From the NCBI RefSeq assembly GCF_016617615.1, contig NZ_JAACYA010000001.1, forward strand, positions 310,001 to 374,000: DNA of 64,000 bases, in the 5' to 3' direction. The notes under the pieces were generated by a model that did no database searches, was not told the DNA's origin, and was given only the letters and a program-made list of their open reading frames with translations. Position numbers and translations under genes: made by a program. The DNA comes from Persephonella atlantica. Its GTDB lineage: Bacteria; Aquificota; Aquificia; Aquificales; Hydrogenothermaceae. Numbering within the stretch: the stretch's first letter is position 1; each line of letters starts with the position of its first letter. This document shows positions 8,904 to 17,762 of this stretch, one piece after another.

Positions 8904-10441
8904 TGATAAATAAAAGAAAAAGATTTTTCCCAAAAAAAAGATTTAAAACATTCAAGATATGGGTTTACAATATCTTAGAAAATGAAAACAGCATATACAA
9001 CCAACTATACAATGTCTTTGCCCTTTTTCTTATCATAACATCAACAATAGGAATATTTATTGAACTTCTTAACTTAGAAATCAAAATACCCCCTGACCTA
9101 AAGCTGTTTCTGGATGATTATGAAATCATAGTCCTGTGGTTTTTTGTTGTTGAGTACGTTGCGCGGTGGTGGGCAATATCAGATTTTTCCACAGATTTTC
9201 AGAGGGGATTTTCCAATAAGAAGTGTAAAAACTACCTGCATAAACTGTGGTGCGGTATAAAGGAAGGTTTAAAACCAAAACTGCAGTGGATGAAAACCCC
9301 CTACGCTATTATAGATCTTCTTGCTATCCTGCCAATAATCAGGCCCCTCAGGGCTATAAGAATACTCAGAATTCTCAGAATACTGAAAATAGTCCGTTAC
9401 GGAACAGCAATAAAAAGTATATTTGGAGCATTAAAAGAAGAGGGATACCTATTTGGTATTATATTCACACTTCTTTTCCTCTGGATAGTAACATTTTCTC
9501 AGCTTGTTTACATTGTAGAGTACCATCATGGAAATACCGATATGTTCAAATCCATGTGGCACGCAATATACTGGGGAATTGTTACCATATCAACAGTTGG
9601 TTTTGGTGATATCCATCCTGTCTCAGATGCTGGAAGATTTTTAACTTCCATCATGATAAGTGGAGGTGTTGTTATCGTTGCAACAATGACAGGTGCCTTT
9701 TCTGCTGCTCTTGTAAATAGATTACTTGTCTTAAAGGAGGGAGAGTTAAAGATGGAAAAGTTAGAAAAACATATCGTTATATGCGGATGGAATGAAACGG
9801 CAGAAGAGATTGTAGAGCAGATAATAAACCTTAAAATAGATAAAGAAAAACCTGTTGTAATAGTTACTAATGTCCCGAAAAAAGAGTTTGAGATAGAACT
9901 TCCAAGGGATATCTTTTATAAAAAAGGAGATTTTATACATGAGCATATTCTTCTGGAGGTTGGTATAGATAAAGCCGAACATGTTGTGATTGTTGCAGAA
10001 AGGGAAGAGGGACTGTCAGAGAGAAACATTGATGCACGAACAGCCCTTGCTACAATGCTGGTTAAAAACCTAAATCCTGATGCAAACATATATGTGGAGG
10101 TTCTTTTAGACGAAGATGCAGACATTTTTACAAAAAGAATTAATATAAAAGAGATTATTATTCATGGACAGATTATCGGAAAGATAATGTTCTCAAGTAT
10201 ACTTAATCCCGGTGCAACAACCCTTATGAAAAGCCTCGTTGACAAAGAAAAAGGAATACAGAAAGTAAAAGTAGAGGATGTTGGAAAATTTGAGAGCTTT
10301 GGAAATCTACTTTCATATGCAAGACAGTACAACTACCTTCCTATAGCAATTGAAAGGGAAGGAGAAACTATAATCAATCCACCAGATGACTTTCCTGTAA
10401 GGGATACAGATTATGTGTTCTTTTTACCTTCGGGAGCATAG
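8894..10441 (+). CDS. Voltage-sensor-type K+ channel with C-terminal RCK (TrkA_N/TrkA_C) domains
   Basis: 515 residues. Six membrane helices: S1-S3 at about 30-150, an S4 with regularly spaced Arg (R-P-L-R-A-I-R-I-L-R-I-L-R-I-L-K), S5, pore with selectivity filter T-V-G-F-G-D, and S6. After the pore a cytoplasmic RCK domain opens with H-I-V-I-C-G-W-N-E-T, resembling the MthK-type C-G-W-S-E-S rather than the classic G-x-G-x-x-G nucleotide site. The end resembles TrkA_C. RCK domains gate channels by Ca2+ or nucleotides; the ligand is unknown. TTG 8894 overlaps epmA by 10 nt; GTG 8903 is an equally plausible start. Confidence 0.88.
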   Translation: MDIVINKRKRFFPKKRFKTFKIWVYNILENENSIYNQLYNVFALFLIITSTIGIFIELLNLEIKIPPDLKLFLDDYEIIVLWFFVVEYVARWWAISDFSTDFQRGFSNKKCKNYLHKLWCGIKEGLKPKLQWMKTPYAIIDLLAILPIIRPLRAIRILRILRILKIVRYGTAIKSIFGALKEEGYLFGIIFTLLFLWIVTFSQLVYIVEYHHGNTDMFKSMWHAIYWGIVTISTVGFGDIHPVSDAGRFLTSIMISGGVVIVATMTGAFSAALVNRLLVLKEGELKMEKLEKHIVICGWNETAEEIVEQIINLKIDKEKPVVIVTNVPKKEFEIELPRDIFYKKGDFIHEHILLEVGIDKAEHVVIVAEREEGLSERNIDARTALATMLVKNLNPDANIYVEVLLDEDADIFTKRINIKEIIIHGQIIGKIMFSSILNPGATTLMKSLVDKEKGIQKVKVEDVGKFESFGNLLSYARQYNYLPIAIEREGETIINPPDDFPVRDTDYVFFLPSGA

Positions 10442-10443
10442 AT

Positions 10444-11175
10444 ATGAAAAAGGTAATAATAACGAGAGAAAAAAAGCAAGGAGAAAAAACAGCCAGACTA
10501 TTGGAGAAGTATGGTTTAGAAGCTGTTATATTCCCTACTATAAAATTTGAACCGTTAAGTTTTCCTGTAGAAAAGATAAAAAAAGCAGATGTGGTTATCT
10601 TCAGTAGTCAAAATGGTGTCAGATTCTTCATGGAGCAATTTTCTCCAGATCTTCTGAAAGAAAAAGTTATAATCGCAACAGGTGAGAAAACAGGAGAAAA
10701 ACTGAAAGAATACGGCATAAAAGAATACATCCTGCCAGATAGGTACGACAGCAGTGGAGTGGCACAGCTGATAAAAAAAAGTAAAAAAATGAAAGGTAAA
10801 AGGATTGCTCTGATACGTCCCCTTGAGGGACTTGATACAACCGTAAAAATAGTTGGAGAATATGCAAAGGTTGAGACTGTTCCTGTTTACAGAACTGTTA
10901 TAAACATTCCTGAAAATAGAGAAGAAGTTAAAAAAAGAATACATTCAGGGGAGATAGATTATATTGTTTTTTCAAGTCCATCAACATTTATCAACTTTAC
11001 AAAAATATTTCCTCAGGAATGGAGGAATCTTTTAAAGATATTAAAGATAGGAGTAATAGGAAAAACCACAGCAAAAGCCCTTGAAGAGAAGGGCATAAAA
11101 CCCGATATAATTCCTGAAAAATTTACAATGGAGGAGCTGGCCAAAAAAATCAGGCAACAAGCTGACCCTGATTAA
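10444..11175 (+). CDS. hemD: Uroporphyrinogen-III synthase
   Basis: 243 residues, normal for HemD. Family features include the start K-V-I-I-T-R, F-P-T-I-K-F-E-P, F-S-S-Q-N-G-V-R-F-F, I-A-T-G-E-K-T, and I-V-F-S-S-P-S-T-F in the second domain. The enzyme cyclises hydroxymethylbilane to uroporphyrinogen III in tetrapyrrole synthesis. GGAGC precedes ATG 10444. It is the last gene of the 1-11 kb forward run and overlaps the end of convergent lpxC by 26 nt. HemD sequences diverge widely, so the call rests on overall pattern. Confidence 0.85.
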   Translation: MKKVIITREKKQGEKTARLLEKYGLEAVIFPTIKFEPLSFPVEKIKKADVVIFSSQNGVRFFMEQFSPDLLKEKVIIATGEKTGEKLKEYGIKEYILPDRYDSSGVAQLIKKSKKMKGKRIALIRPLEGLDTTVKIVGEYAKVETVPVYRTVINIPENREEVKKRIHSGEIDYIVFSSPSTFINFTKIFPQEWRNLLKILKIGVIGKTTAKALEEKGIKPDIIPEKFTMEELAKKIRQQADPD

Positions 11176-12031
11176 AAATGTCTATCTCTGTCGAGTATTT
11201 TACCTCAAAAGCTTTCTCTTTAACGAGCCTTCTTACAAAAGATGCATTAAGTCTGTGTCCACCTTTAAATGAATATATTTCTCCAATCAGTGGAAAACCT
11301 AAGAGATAGAGGTCTCCAATAAGGTCTAACAGTTTATGTTTGACTGGCTCATCTTCAAACCTTAAACCTTCAGGGTTAAGAACATTATCTCCCTCAAAAA
11401 CAACAGCATTGTCAAGTGAACCACCCTTTGCAAGACCATTTTTACGGAGGTATTCCACCTCTTCTAAAAAACAGTAAGTTCTTGCAAGGGCTATATTCTC
11501 AAAATCTTTCTTCAGGTTTGAATAGGTATACTTTCTGTTCCCAATAATCCTGTTATTGTAATGGGCATGATAGGTTATGAAAGTACCGTCGGAAGGTTTA
11601 CCTGTAATAAACTTGTCTCCATCTTTCAGCTTTATCTCTTTCTTTAAAACGGCATACAGCTTCTCATCACTAAGGATCTGTATACCTGCCTCTTTTATCC
11701 TGTCAATAAACTGTATTGCACTACCATCCAATATAGGAACTTCCTCAGCATCAATTTCTATAAACAGATTATCTATACCTGTAAAGTAAAGAGCTGCCAT
11801 AAGATGTTCAACAGTTTTAACGTTTATACCATCCTTTGACAGTGTTGTGGAAAATTCAAAGCCTGTCGCATAATCAATGAAAGCAGGGATAACAGTGCCA
11901 TTCCTCACAAAGTTTATCCCATCATAGGAGTTTGCAGGGTACAGTTTTAGCGATACATACTCCCCTGTGTGAAGACCTATGCCCTTTATCTCAACCTCTC
12001 TTTTGATTGTTCTCTGTTTTATACACAGCAT
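11150..12031 (-). CDS. lpxC: UDP-3-O-acyl-N-acetylglucosamine deacetylase
   Basis: 293 residues. Starts K-R-E-V-E-I-K-G-I-G-L-H-T-G-E after a short leader; T-V-E-H-L-M-A-A-L holds the first zinc His, and H-K-L-L-D-L-I-G-D supplies the second His and the Asp. A catalytic G-G-H-R-L-N follows near residue 262. LpxC performs the committed step of lipid A synthesis, so the cell makes a lipopolysaccharide outer membrane. GGAGAG precedes the ATG. Transcribed alone on this strand; its upstream region is shared with the divergent 12154 gene. Confidence 0.95.
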   Translation of the reverse strand: MLCIKQRTIKREVEIKGIGLHTGEYVSLKLYPANSYDGINFVRNGTVIPAFIDYATGFEFSTTLSKDGINVKTVEHLMAALYFTGIDNLFIEIDAEEVPILDGSAIQFIDRIKEAGIQILSDEKLYAVLKKEIKLKDGDKFITGKPSDGTFITYHAHYNNRIIGNRKYTYSNLKKDFENIALARTYCFLEEVEYLRKNGLAKGGSLDNAVVFEGDNVLNPEGLRFEDEPVKHKLLDLIGDLYLLGFPLIGEIYSFKGGHRLNASFVRRLVKEKAFEVKYSTEIDIFNQGQLVA

Positions 12032-12153
12032 TTTTCTCTCCTATTTTTTGCTTATGTATAAGGCAAATAATATGCCACTTGTTGTTCCTGAAAATGCTAT
12101 ACTTTAATTAGTCTTATATATGCTTTTTTGCAAAACAGCAAAACAGGTATACC
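12032..12153. promoter_or_regulatory. Divergent promoter region between lpxC and the 12154 cassette
   Basis: 122 nt without a gene. For the rightward cassette TATACT at 12098-12103 is a plausible -10; no good -35 is evident. Immediately before the rightward start the octamer GCAAAACA occurs twice in tandem (12130-12145). A weak dyad GGCA-N7-TGCC lies at 12062-12076. The lpxC ribosome site (AGGAGAG on the minus strand) is at the left end. Assignments are by eye. Confidence 0.4.
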
Positions 12154-13407
12154 ATGGATGAAAATACAAAACTGAGGCTTAAACTTAGCAGAATTTATAA
12201 GTATAAAAAAGTTCTTATTCAGGAACTTAGCGACCTGAGGAAAGACCTGAGTAATGCTGTAAAAAGGATGTATATATCTGAAAGCATTCCAGAATCTCAG
12301 GAGTTTTCAACAGTTTTCAGAGACTATGAGTACATAAAGCTGAACAGATTTATAGGTGAACAGATAAATCAGTTAGAGAAACCTTTATCTGGGGAAACTG
12401 AGGATATCTTTGAGTCTGAGCGGGAAAACATACAGGCAATTATTGACGAAACAGTATCTCAGCTTTCTGAAACGGTTAAGAAGATAAACAGCTACATAAC
12501 CGGTATATCAGGAGATACAGATACTGTTTCAGTTGAAAAATTTCTCTCTACCGTCAGAATGAAAATAATCAGCAAAATAGAAAAAAGTATAACAAGGGAA
12601 CTCAAACCAGAGATACAAAAACTTAAGGAAAAGATAGATTATATTTACAGATATGAGAATTATTCCGAAATCATGGGATTTCTCAGCAGTTTTGAAAGGG
12701 AAGTAAATCTGTACCTATCCCAAAAAGGAATGGAAAAAATAAGCAAAATCGTAGAAAAACATAAAAAAGATTTCATCTCAGAGATAAACATTTATATGAA
12801 GAAATATATTAAAAGCAAAAAGGCTCAGGAAAAAATTGTTGAAGAAGTATCACAGGCATTGGAGGAGATAGATATAAACAGATACTCCATACACTATTCC
12901 CTTCCAGACATCAGAAAGTACTTTCATAACTTCAGTAGCAGTAAATCAAAGATAGATATTATACTGTCAAATCTGGAAAGCCCGAGATTTATAACTATAT
13001 TTCTGTCAGGTCTGGTCTTATTCTTTGGAGGATTATTTGCTCCAGTTTCAGAAACAGTTAAAGAGATAACTGTTCTGACAGGACTTTCTCTTACAACCTA
13101 TTCCTTTATAGATTCCGCATATTTCAACAGATTTTACCTGAGAAAGTATATAAAACAGATAAGGGAAGGGATAAAGGAAGAAATTAACAGCAGCTTAGAC
13201 AGACTCATCGCCAACATTATACAGAGCATCACAAAAACATTCATAAAAATTGAAAACATTACTGCAGTAATAATCAAAAGAGAAACAAAAACAGTCAAAG
13301 GATTTGAAAACTACCTTATAAACCTGAGAAATAACATAGAAAAACATATCATAAACATTTCTACAATAAAAAAAGAGTTTCTGTACGAGATATCTGAGGA
13401 AGAGTGA
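12154..13407 (+). CDS. Unknown long-helical protein with a central-to-C-terminal membrane hairpin
   Basis: 417 residues, Lys/Glu/Ile-rich, predicted almost entirely helical. Residues about 1-275 form long coiled-coil-like helices; about 277-325 contain two hydrophobic segments separated by a short polar turn (I-F-L-S-G-L-V-L-F-F-G-G-L-F-A then I-T-V-L-T-G-L-S-L-T-T-Y-S-F); about 326-417 return to amphipathic helices. There is no signal peptide, GTPase or kinase motif. The helix-hairpin-helix outline recalls the stalk and paddle of bacterial dynamin-like proteins without their GTPase, but that is only shape. The stop overlaps the next gene's start (TGATG), so the two are coupled. I do not recognise a named family. 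Confidence 0.6.
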   Translation: MDENTKLRLKLSRIYKYKKVLIQELSDLRKDLSNAVKRMYISESIPESQEFSTVFRDYEYIKLNRFIGEQINQLEKPLSGETEDIFESERENIQAIIDETVSQLSETVKKINSYITGISGDTDTVSVEKFLSTVRMKIISKIEKSITRELKPEIQKLKEKIDYIYRYENYSEIMGFLSSFEREVNLYLSQKGMEKISKIVEKHKKDFISEINIYMKKYIKSKKAQEKIVEEVSQALEEIDINRYSIHYSLPDIRKYFHNFSSSKSKIDIILSNLESPRFITIFLSGLVLFFGGLFAPVSETVKEITVLTGLSLTTYSFIDSAYFNRFYLRKYIKQIREGIKEEINSSLDRLIANIIQSITKTFIKIENITAVIIKRETKTVKGFENYLINLRNNIEKHIINISTIKKEFLYEISEEE

Positions 13408-14270
13408 TGATAGATGTCCAGTTTCTTAACGATAAAGCATCAAAAATGAACCTGTTCCTGAAAAAGGTAGAAAAGATAATCTCAATGGGAAAAGACAGTT
13501 TTATCTCAACACCCATGTATCCGGATAGAACCCAGTACTATCTTATATCTGCATACAATGAGTTAGAAGAGATTGCATGCCACCTGCTAAAGGAGATAAC
13601 AGGAGAAAAATCAAAAGGAAACTGTGTCAGAAAACTATCTGAGGAACAGATATTCTCAGAAAAGATAAATCGTGTTTTAAGCGACTTTTCAAAATATATA
13701 GCAGATATAATGGAAAACAGAAACAGTTACTCCCCTGAAGAACTTTTTATAACTGCAAGAGAAATAGTAAAAATCCTCAGAGAAAGATTTATAAAAGAGC
13801 TTGCCGGTGTCGTAAAAGAAATAAAAGAAAGGGAGCCTAAGCTCTCTGTTCCGGTTAATCTAAGAAAAATTCAGACTCATGCAAAAGCTGTAAAGTCTTC
13901 TGTCAGAAAGATATCTAACTTTTTAAATTTCCCAAAGGAAGAGTTTATAAACACACCTCTATTTATCGATAGGGCAAGATATTTTTCTGTTGTTCTAATC
14001 GACAGTAGTCTGTGGATATGCAGACATATCCTAAGAAAATCAGGAAAAAAACCCAGAAAAGACTGCTTTAAACAGCTGGTAGAAGAAGGGATTATATCTG
14101 AGGAAACTGAGAAGCATATATCCCAGATTGCACAGCTGAGGGAAGTATTTGCTGACCCTTCCACAGAATTTGATTCCGAAAAACTGTACAGATTACTAAA
14201 AGAGAATATTTCTCATTTTTTAAACTTTATATCAGAAATATCACGATACCTTGTTAAAGGAAGGTCTTGA
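13407..14270 (+). CDS. Tandem-repeat protein resembling two degenerate HepT/HEPN (DUF86-like) domains
   Basis: 287 residues, soluble, made of two homologous halves. The first has D-S-F-I-S-T-P-M-Y-P-D-R (about 31-42) and C-H-L-L-K-E-I; the second has E-E-F-I-N-T-P-L-F-I-D-R (about 179-190) and C-R-H-I-L-R-K-S-G. They align over about 70 residues without gaps, showing internal duplication. The layout D-R, helix, H-hydrophobic, R-K-D-C-F-K-x-L-x-E-E-G-I-I matches DUF86/HepT toxins, but the RNase motif R-x4-6-H is lost in both copies (second: R-E-V-F-A-D). It is thus probably a binding rather than a cutting protein. Start ATG 13407 overlaps the upstream stop; GTG 13404 is the alternative. Confidence 0.6.
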   Translation: MIDVQFLNDKASKMNLFLKKVEKIISMGKDSFISTPMYPDRTQYYLISAYNELEEIACHLLKEITGEKSKGNCVRKLSEEQIFSEKINRVLSDFSKYIADIMENRNSYSPEELFITAREIVKILRERFIKELAGVVKEIKEREPKLSVPVNLRKIQTHAKAVKSSVRKISNFLNFPKEEFINTPLFIDRARYFSVVLIDSSLWICRHILRKSGKKPRKDCFKQLVEEGIISEETEKHISQIAQLREVFADPSTEFDSEKLYRLLKENISHFLNFISEISRYLVKGRS

Positions 14271-15068
14271 GCTTAAGAGTTTCTTTGTATATGGATGCTG
14301 AGGAGAATCAAAAATCTGGAATACATCTCCTCCCTCAACAATCTCTCCTCTGTATATTACAAAAACCCTATCTGCAATTTCTGCAACGATACCAAGATCA
14401 TGTGTAATAAGGAGAACCGACAGACCCATCTTTTCTTTAAGGTCTTTAAAAAGTTTCAATATCTGAGCAGAAACTGTTACATCAAGGGCTGTAGTTGGTT
14501 CATCTGCAAGTAAAATGGCTGGATTATTTGCTATACCTGAAGCAATTACCACCCTTTGCTTCAATCCCCCTGAAAGTTCGTGGGGATACTGGTAGAAACG
14601 TCTATCAGCATCCGGAATTCTTACCATTTCCATAGAACGAATAGCTATTCTTTTTGCTTCCTCTTTTGAAACATTCCTGTGGGCTTTTACTGTCTCAGCT
14701 ATCTGCTCTCCAACAGTTAAAAGTGGATTTAAGACTGCAGAAGGTTCCTGAAAAACCATTGATATAAGATTTCCCCTTATCTTTCTTTTTTCTTTCTCAG
14801 AGAGGGAAAGGAGATTCACCTGTCTGCCGTTATACCTGAAAAGGATACTCCCTGACACTTCCCCATAGACAGGAAGAAGGCCCATTATAGAAAGGCAGGT
14901 AACACTTTTACCTGAACCAGATTCTCCAACAAGTGCAACAATCTCTCCCCTTTTTATCTCAAGAGATATTCCCTTTAATGCATCAATGGTTTTATCCTCT
15001 ATACGAAAAGAAACTTTCAGATTTCTGATAGAAAGGACGGGTTTACCGTCCTCCTTCACGTTTCTCAT
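14241..15068 (-). CDS. ABC transporter ATP-binding protein, peptide/nickel type (OppD/DppD-like)
   Basis: 275 residues. Walker A G-E-S-G-S-G-K-S, Q-loop V-F-Q-E-P, signature L-S-G-G-L-K-Q-R, Walker B I-L-L-A-D-E-P-T-T-A-L-D-V-T and H-loop L-L-I-T-H-D-L-G are intact. The C-terminal S-P-Q-H-P-Y-T-K-K-L is the OppD/F hallmark. No permease or binding protein lies beside it; a family-5 binding protein is 26 kb away (41093-42841), so the partners must be elsewhere. Its ATG overlaps the stop of the DsbC-like gene by 4 nt, and its 3' end overlaps the forward HepT-like gene by 30 nt. Confidence 0.88.
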   Translation of the reverse strand: MRNVKEDGKPVLSIRNLKVSFRIEDKTIDALKGISLEIKRGEIVALVGESGSGKSVTCLSIMGLLPVYGEVSGSILFRYNGRQVNLLSLSEKEKRKIRGNLISMVFQEPSAVLNPLLTVGEQIAETVKAHRNVSKEEAKRIAIRSMEMVRIPDADRRFYQYPHELSGGLKQRVVIASGIANNPAILLADEPTTALDVTVSAQILKLFKDLKEKMGLSVLLITHDLGIVAEIADRVFVIYRGEIVEGGDVFQIFDSPQHPYTKKLLSSRPSFNKVS

Positions 15069-15961
15069 TTTAACGCATCTAACACTTTATTTATCTGGTC
15101 TGCAGTCATCCATCCTGATATCATTATGCCGTACGGAAAGATAAGTGTTGGTGTTCCTCCAATACCAGCTTCACTACCAAAAGCAAAATGTTTCTCAATA
15201 GCCTTTTTACCTTCCTCACACTCTTTTCCCAACTTTTCTAACTGTTTCTCATCTCTATTTCTGACAGCTTTAAAACTCTCTTCTAAGATCTTTTTCTTTT
15301 TATCAATGGACTTTTCACAGACAATTCTCTGAACTATCTTCTGAGCATACTTATGGAAAGGCAGTGGGAAAAGAATCACCTCAAACTTTACATCATTTCT
15401 GCTTTTCAGCACTTCCTGCATCTGGGTATCAAATTTAGCACAGAAGGGACATTCAGGGTCTGTTACAACATACACAGTCATTTTTGCTGCAGGATTGCCA
15501 TAAGCAAACAGGTATTTCTTTGGAACTTTTTTAAGGTCAACTATCTTTATATCCGTAAATCTCTCTCCAAGGGCTTTCTTTAGCTTTTCAACCTTCTCTT
15601 TCCCCAGTACTTTCTCAAGCTTTGCCATCTTTTCTTCTGTCTGTTCCTTAGCAAGCTGTCTCGCCCTTTCTCTCGTTATACTTTTCTTTGCTTTCAGGTC
15701 GATTATCTCCCCTGTAATTAGGAAGTTGAGGGAGCAGTCAATATAAACAGGAATCTTTCTTCCCCTTGCTTCAATAACAACCTCAAAAATGTCCTTCACT
15801 GGAGATTTTCTTACAGATACCACTTTTGCACCGCCCAAAACAGGTTCAAGAACATTTTTAACCTTTTTTACAGTTATTTCCTTCTGTGAAAGGCACTGTG
15901 AAGAAAATGACGGAATTACCAAAACCATAATAGCAACAAACAGAGAAATAAATACTCTCAT
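15065..15961 (-). CDS. Periplasmic DsbC/DsbG-like thiol-disulfide oxidoreductase
   Basis: 298 residues beginning with a Sec signal peptide (hydrophobic V-F-I-S-L-F-V-A-I-M-V-L-V-I). Residues about 25-80 resemble a DsbC N-domain, a charged helical linker follows (about 85-140), and the thioredoxin-fold domain carries D-P-E-C-P-F-C-A-K-F (CPFC active site) and the cis-Pro loop G-G-T-P-T-L-I-F. Such proteins isomerise or reduce disulfides in the periplasm; linkage to cytochrome c maturation is possible. CGGGAGG precedes the ATG. The 50-odd residue helical insertion makes it longer than E. coli DsbC (216 mature residues). Confidence 0.82.
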   Translation of the reverse strand: MRVFISLFVAIMVLVIPSFSSQCLSQKEITVKKVKNVLEPVLGGAKVVSVRKSPVKDIFEVVIEARGRKIPVYIDCSLNFLITGEIIDLKAKKSITRERARQLAKEQTEEKMAKLEKVLGKEKVEKLKKALGERFTDIKIVDLKKVPKKYLFAYGNPAAKMTVYVVTDPECPFCAKFDTQMQEVLKSRNDVKFEVILFPLPFHKYAQKIVQRIVCEKSIDKKKKILEESFKAVRNRDEKQLEKLGKECEEGKKAIEKHFAFGSEAGIGGTPTLIFPYGIMISGWMTADQINKVLDALK

Positions 15962-16037
15962 AAGGACCTCCCGTTATTAGTTTCCTATTATAGTATAATA
16001 TTTCTGTGAAGATTTTGTGACTTTATCTGGAGGAAGA
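15962..16037. promoter_or_regulatory. Divergent promoters of the dsbC-like gene and rpiB
   Basis: In 76 nt, TATAAT occurs in both directions: 15994-15999 on the plus strand (for rpiB) and 15992-15987 on the minus strand (for the DsbC-like gene). The two -10 elements lie back to back. No convincing -35 hexamers are visible. The region contains the ribosome sites of both genes. Confidence 0.5.
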
Positions 16038-16484
16038 ATGAGAGTAGCTATCGGCAGTGACCACGCAGGTTATCAGTACAAGGAGATAGTGAAAAAACAT
16101 TTAGAAAAAAAGGGATTTCAGGTTATTGACAAAGGAACTTACTCTGAAGAGAGTGTAGATTATCCAATCTTTGGAGAGGCTGTAGGAAAAGCCGTTGCGT
16201 CAGGTGAAGCAGATAGAGGCATTGTTATATGTGGGACAGGAATAGGGATATCCATATCTGCAAACAAGATAAAAGGTGTAAGAGCTGCTCTGTGTACTAA
16301 CGAATATATGGCAAGGATGGCAAGAAAACACAACAATGCAAATGTTCTGGCCTTTGGTTCAAGAGTTTTAGGTATAGATGTTGCTCTTGGTATCATTGAT
16401 GAGTTTTTCAGAACAGAGTTTGAAGGAGGAAGACACGAAAGAAGAGTAAAGCTTATATCAAAAATTGAAGATGAAAATCTATAG
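16038..16484 (+). CDS. rpiB: Ribose-5-phosphate isomerase B
   Basis: 148 residues. Start M-R-V-A-I-G-S-D-H-A-G-Y, then V-D-Y-P-I-F-G, G-I-V-I-C-G-T-G-I-G-I-S-I-S-A-N-K, R-A-A-L-C-T and H-N-N-A-N-V are RpiB family motifs, including the catalytic Cys-loop and His. It interconverts ribose- and ribulose-5-phosphate. ATG 16038 is chosen because GGAGGAAGA immediately precedes it; GTG 16017 would add seven unconserved residues. First gene of the rpiB-glyA-nadK-ispF-recG run. Confidence 0.95.
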   Translation: MRVAIGSDHAGYQYKEIVKKHLEKKGFQVIDKGTYSEESVDYPIFGEAVGKAVASGEADRGIVICGTGIGISISANKIKGVRAALCTNEYMARMARKHNNANVLAFGSRVLGIDVALGIIDEFFRTEFEGGRHERRVKLISKIEDENL

Positions 16485-16496
16485 GAGGTCTGTTCA

Positions 16497-17759
16497 TTGT
16501 TAGAAAACGTAAAGAAAACTGATCCGGAGATATTTAAATCTTTATCACTGGAATTTAGAAGACAGCAGGAACATCTTGAGATGATAGCATCTGAAAATTA
16601 CACATCTTACGCTGTTATGGAAGTTCAGGGTTCTGTTCTTACAAACAAGTACGCAGAAGGTCTTCCACATAAAAGATATTACGGTGGATGCGAATATGTT
16701 GATATAGCTGAAGATCTTGCAATAGAAAGAGTAAAAAAGATATTTGGGGCAGAGCATGCAAATGTTCAACCCCATTCAGGTTCACAGGCTAACCAGGCTG
16801 TATTTTTCTCCCAACTACAGCCAGGAGATACAATAATGGGAATGAGCTTAGCCCACGGTGGACACCTCACCCATGGGGCAAAGGTAAACATATCTGGTAT
16901 AGTGTTCAACTCTGTCCAGTACGGTGTAAATCCAGAAACAGAGCTTATTGATTACGATGAGGTTTACAGACTGGCAAAAGAGCACAAACCAAAGATGATA
17001 ATTGCAGGGGCATCTGCATACTCACGGATTATTCACTGGGATAAATTCAAAGAGATAGCTGATGAGGTGGGTGCTCTTCTTATGGTTGATATGGCACACT
17101 ATGCAGGACTTATAGCAGGCGGAGTGTATCCTTCTCCTGTTCCTTACGCAGACTTTGTAACATCAACAACACACAAAACGTTAAGAGGACCCAGAGGTGG
17201 GTTTATTCTGTGCAGAGAAGAGTACGGCAAAGACATTGATAGATGGGTTTTTCCAAGACTTCAGGGAGGCCCCCTCATGCATGTAATAGCAGCAAAAGCT
17301 GTTGCATTCAAAGAAGCCATGTCTCCCCAGTTTAAGGAATATGCAGAGCAGACGGTAAAAAATGCAAAAGCTCTTGCAGAAGAACTTAAAGCCGAAGGTT
17401 TGAGAATTGTCTCAGGTGGAACAGACTCCCACATAGTACTGGTAGATTTAAGACCACTGGGAGTAAAGGGAAATCAGGCTGAAGAAGCTCTGGGGAAAGC
17501 AAACATCACTGTAAATAAAAATGCTATTCCTTTTGACCCTGAAAAACCAATGGTAACTTCAGGGATAAGGCTGGGAACCGCAGCACTCACAACAAGAGGA
17601 ATGAAGGAAGAAGACATGAGAAGAATAGCCAGAAACATCGTTAAAGTCCTGAAAAATATAGATAACGAAAGAGTCATTCAGGAAGTAAGGGAAGACGTCC
17701 TTTCCCTGTGTTCAACTTATCCCCTTTATCCAGAGTGGACCAAAGATTATTTAGGATAA
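16497..17759 (+). CDS. glyA: Serine hydroxymethyltransferase
   Basis: 420 residues. Recognised by [10 protein letters not shown] near residue 30, N-K-Y-A-E-G-L-P-x-K-R-Y-Y-G-G, [12 protein letters not shown], and the PLP-lysine segment [14 protein letters not shown]. It makes glycine and 5,10-methylene-tetrahydrofolate from serine. Start is TTG 16497, 7 nt after an AGGAGG site; no ATG fits. 12 nt separate it from rpiB and 3 nt from nadK. Confidence 0.97.
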   Translation: MLENVKKTDPEIFKSLSLEFRRQQEHLEMIASENYTSYAVMEVQGSVLTNKYAEGLPHKRYYGGCEYVDIAEDLAIERVKKIFGAEHANVQPHSGSQANQAVFFSQLQPGDTIMGMSLAHGGHLTHGAKVNISGIVFNSVQYGVNPETELIDYDEVYRLAKEHKPKMIIAGASAYSRIIHWDKFKEIADEVGALLMVDMAHYAGLIAGGVYPSPVPYADFVTSTTHKTLRGPRGGFILCREEYGKDIDRWVFPRLQGGPLMHVIAAKAVAFKEAMSPQFKEYAEQTVKNAKALAEELKAEGLRIVSGGTDSHIVLVDLRPLGVKGNQAEEALGKANITVNKNAIPFDPEKPMVTSGIRLGTAALTTRGMKEEDMRRIARNIVKVLKNIDNERVIQEVREDVLSLCSTYPLYPEWTKDYLG

Positions 17760-17762
17760 GAG

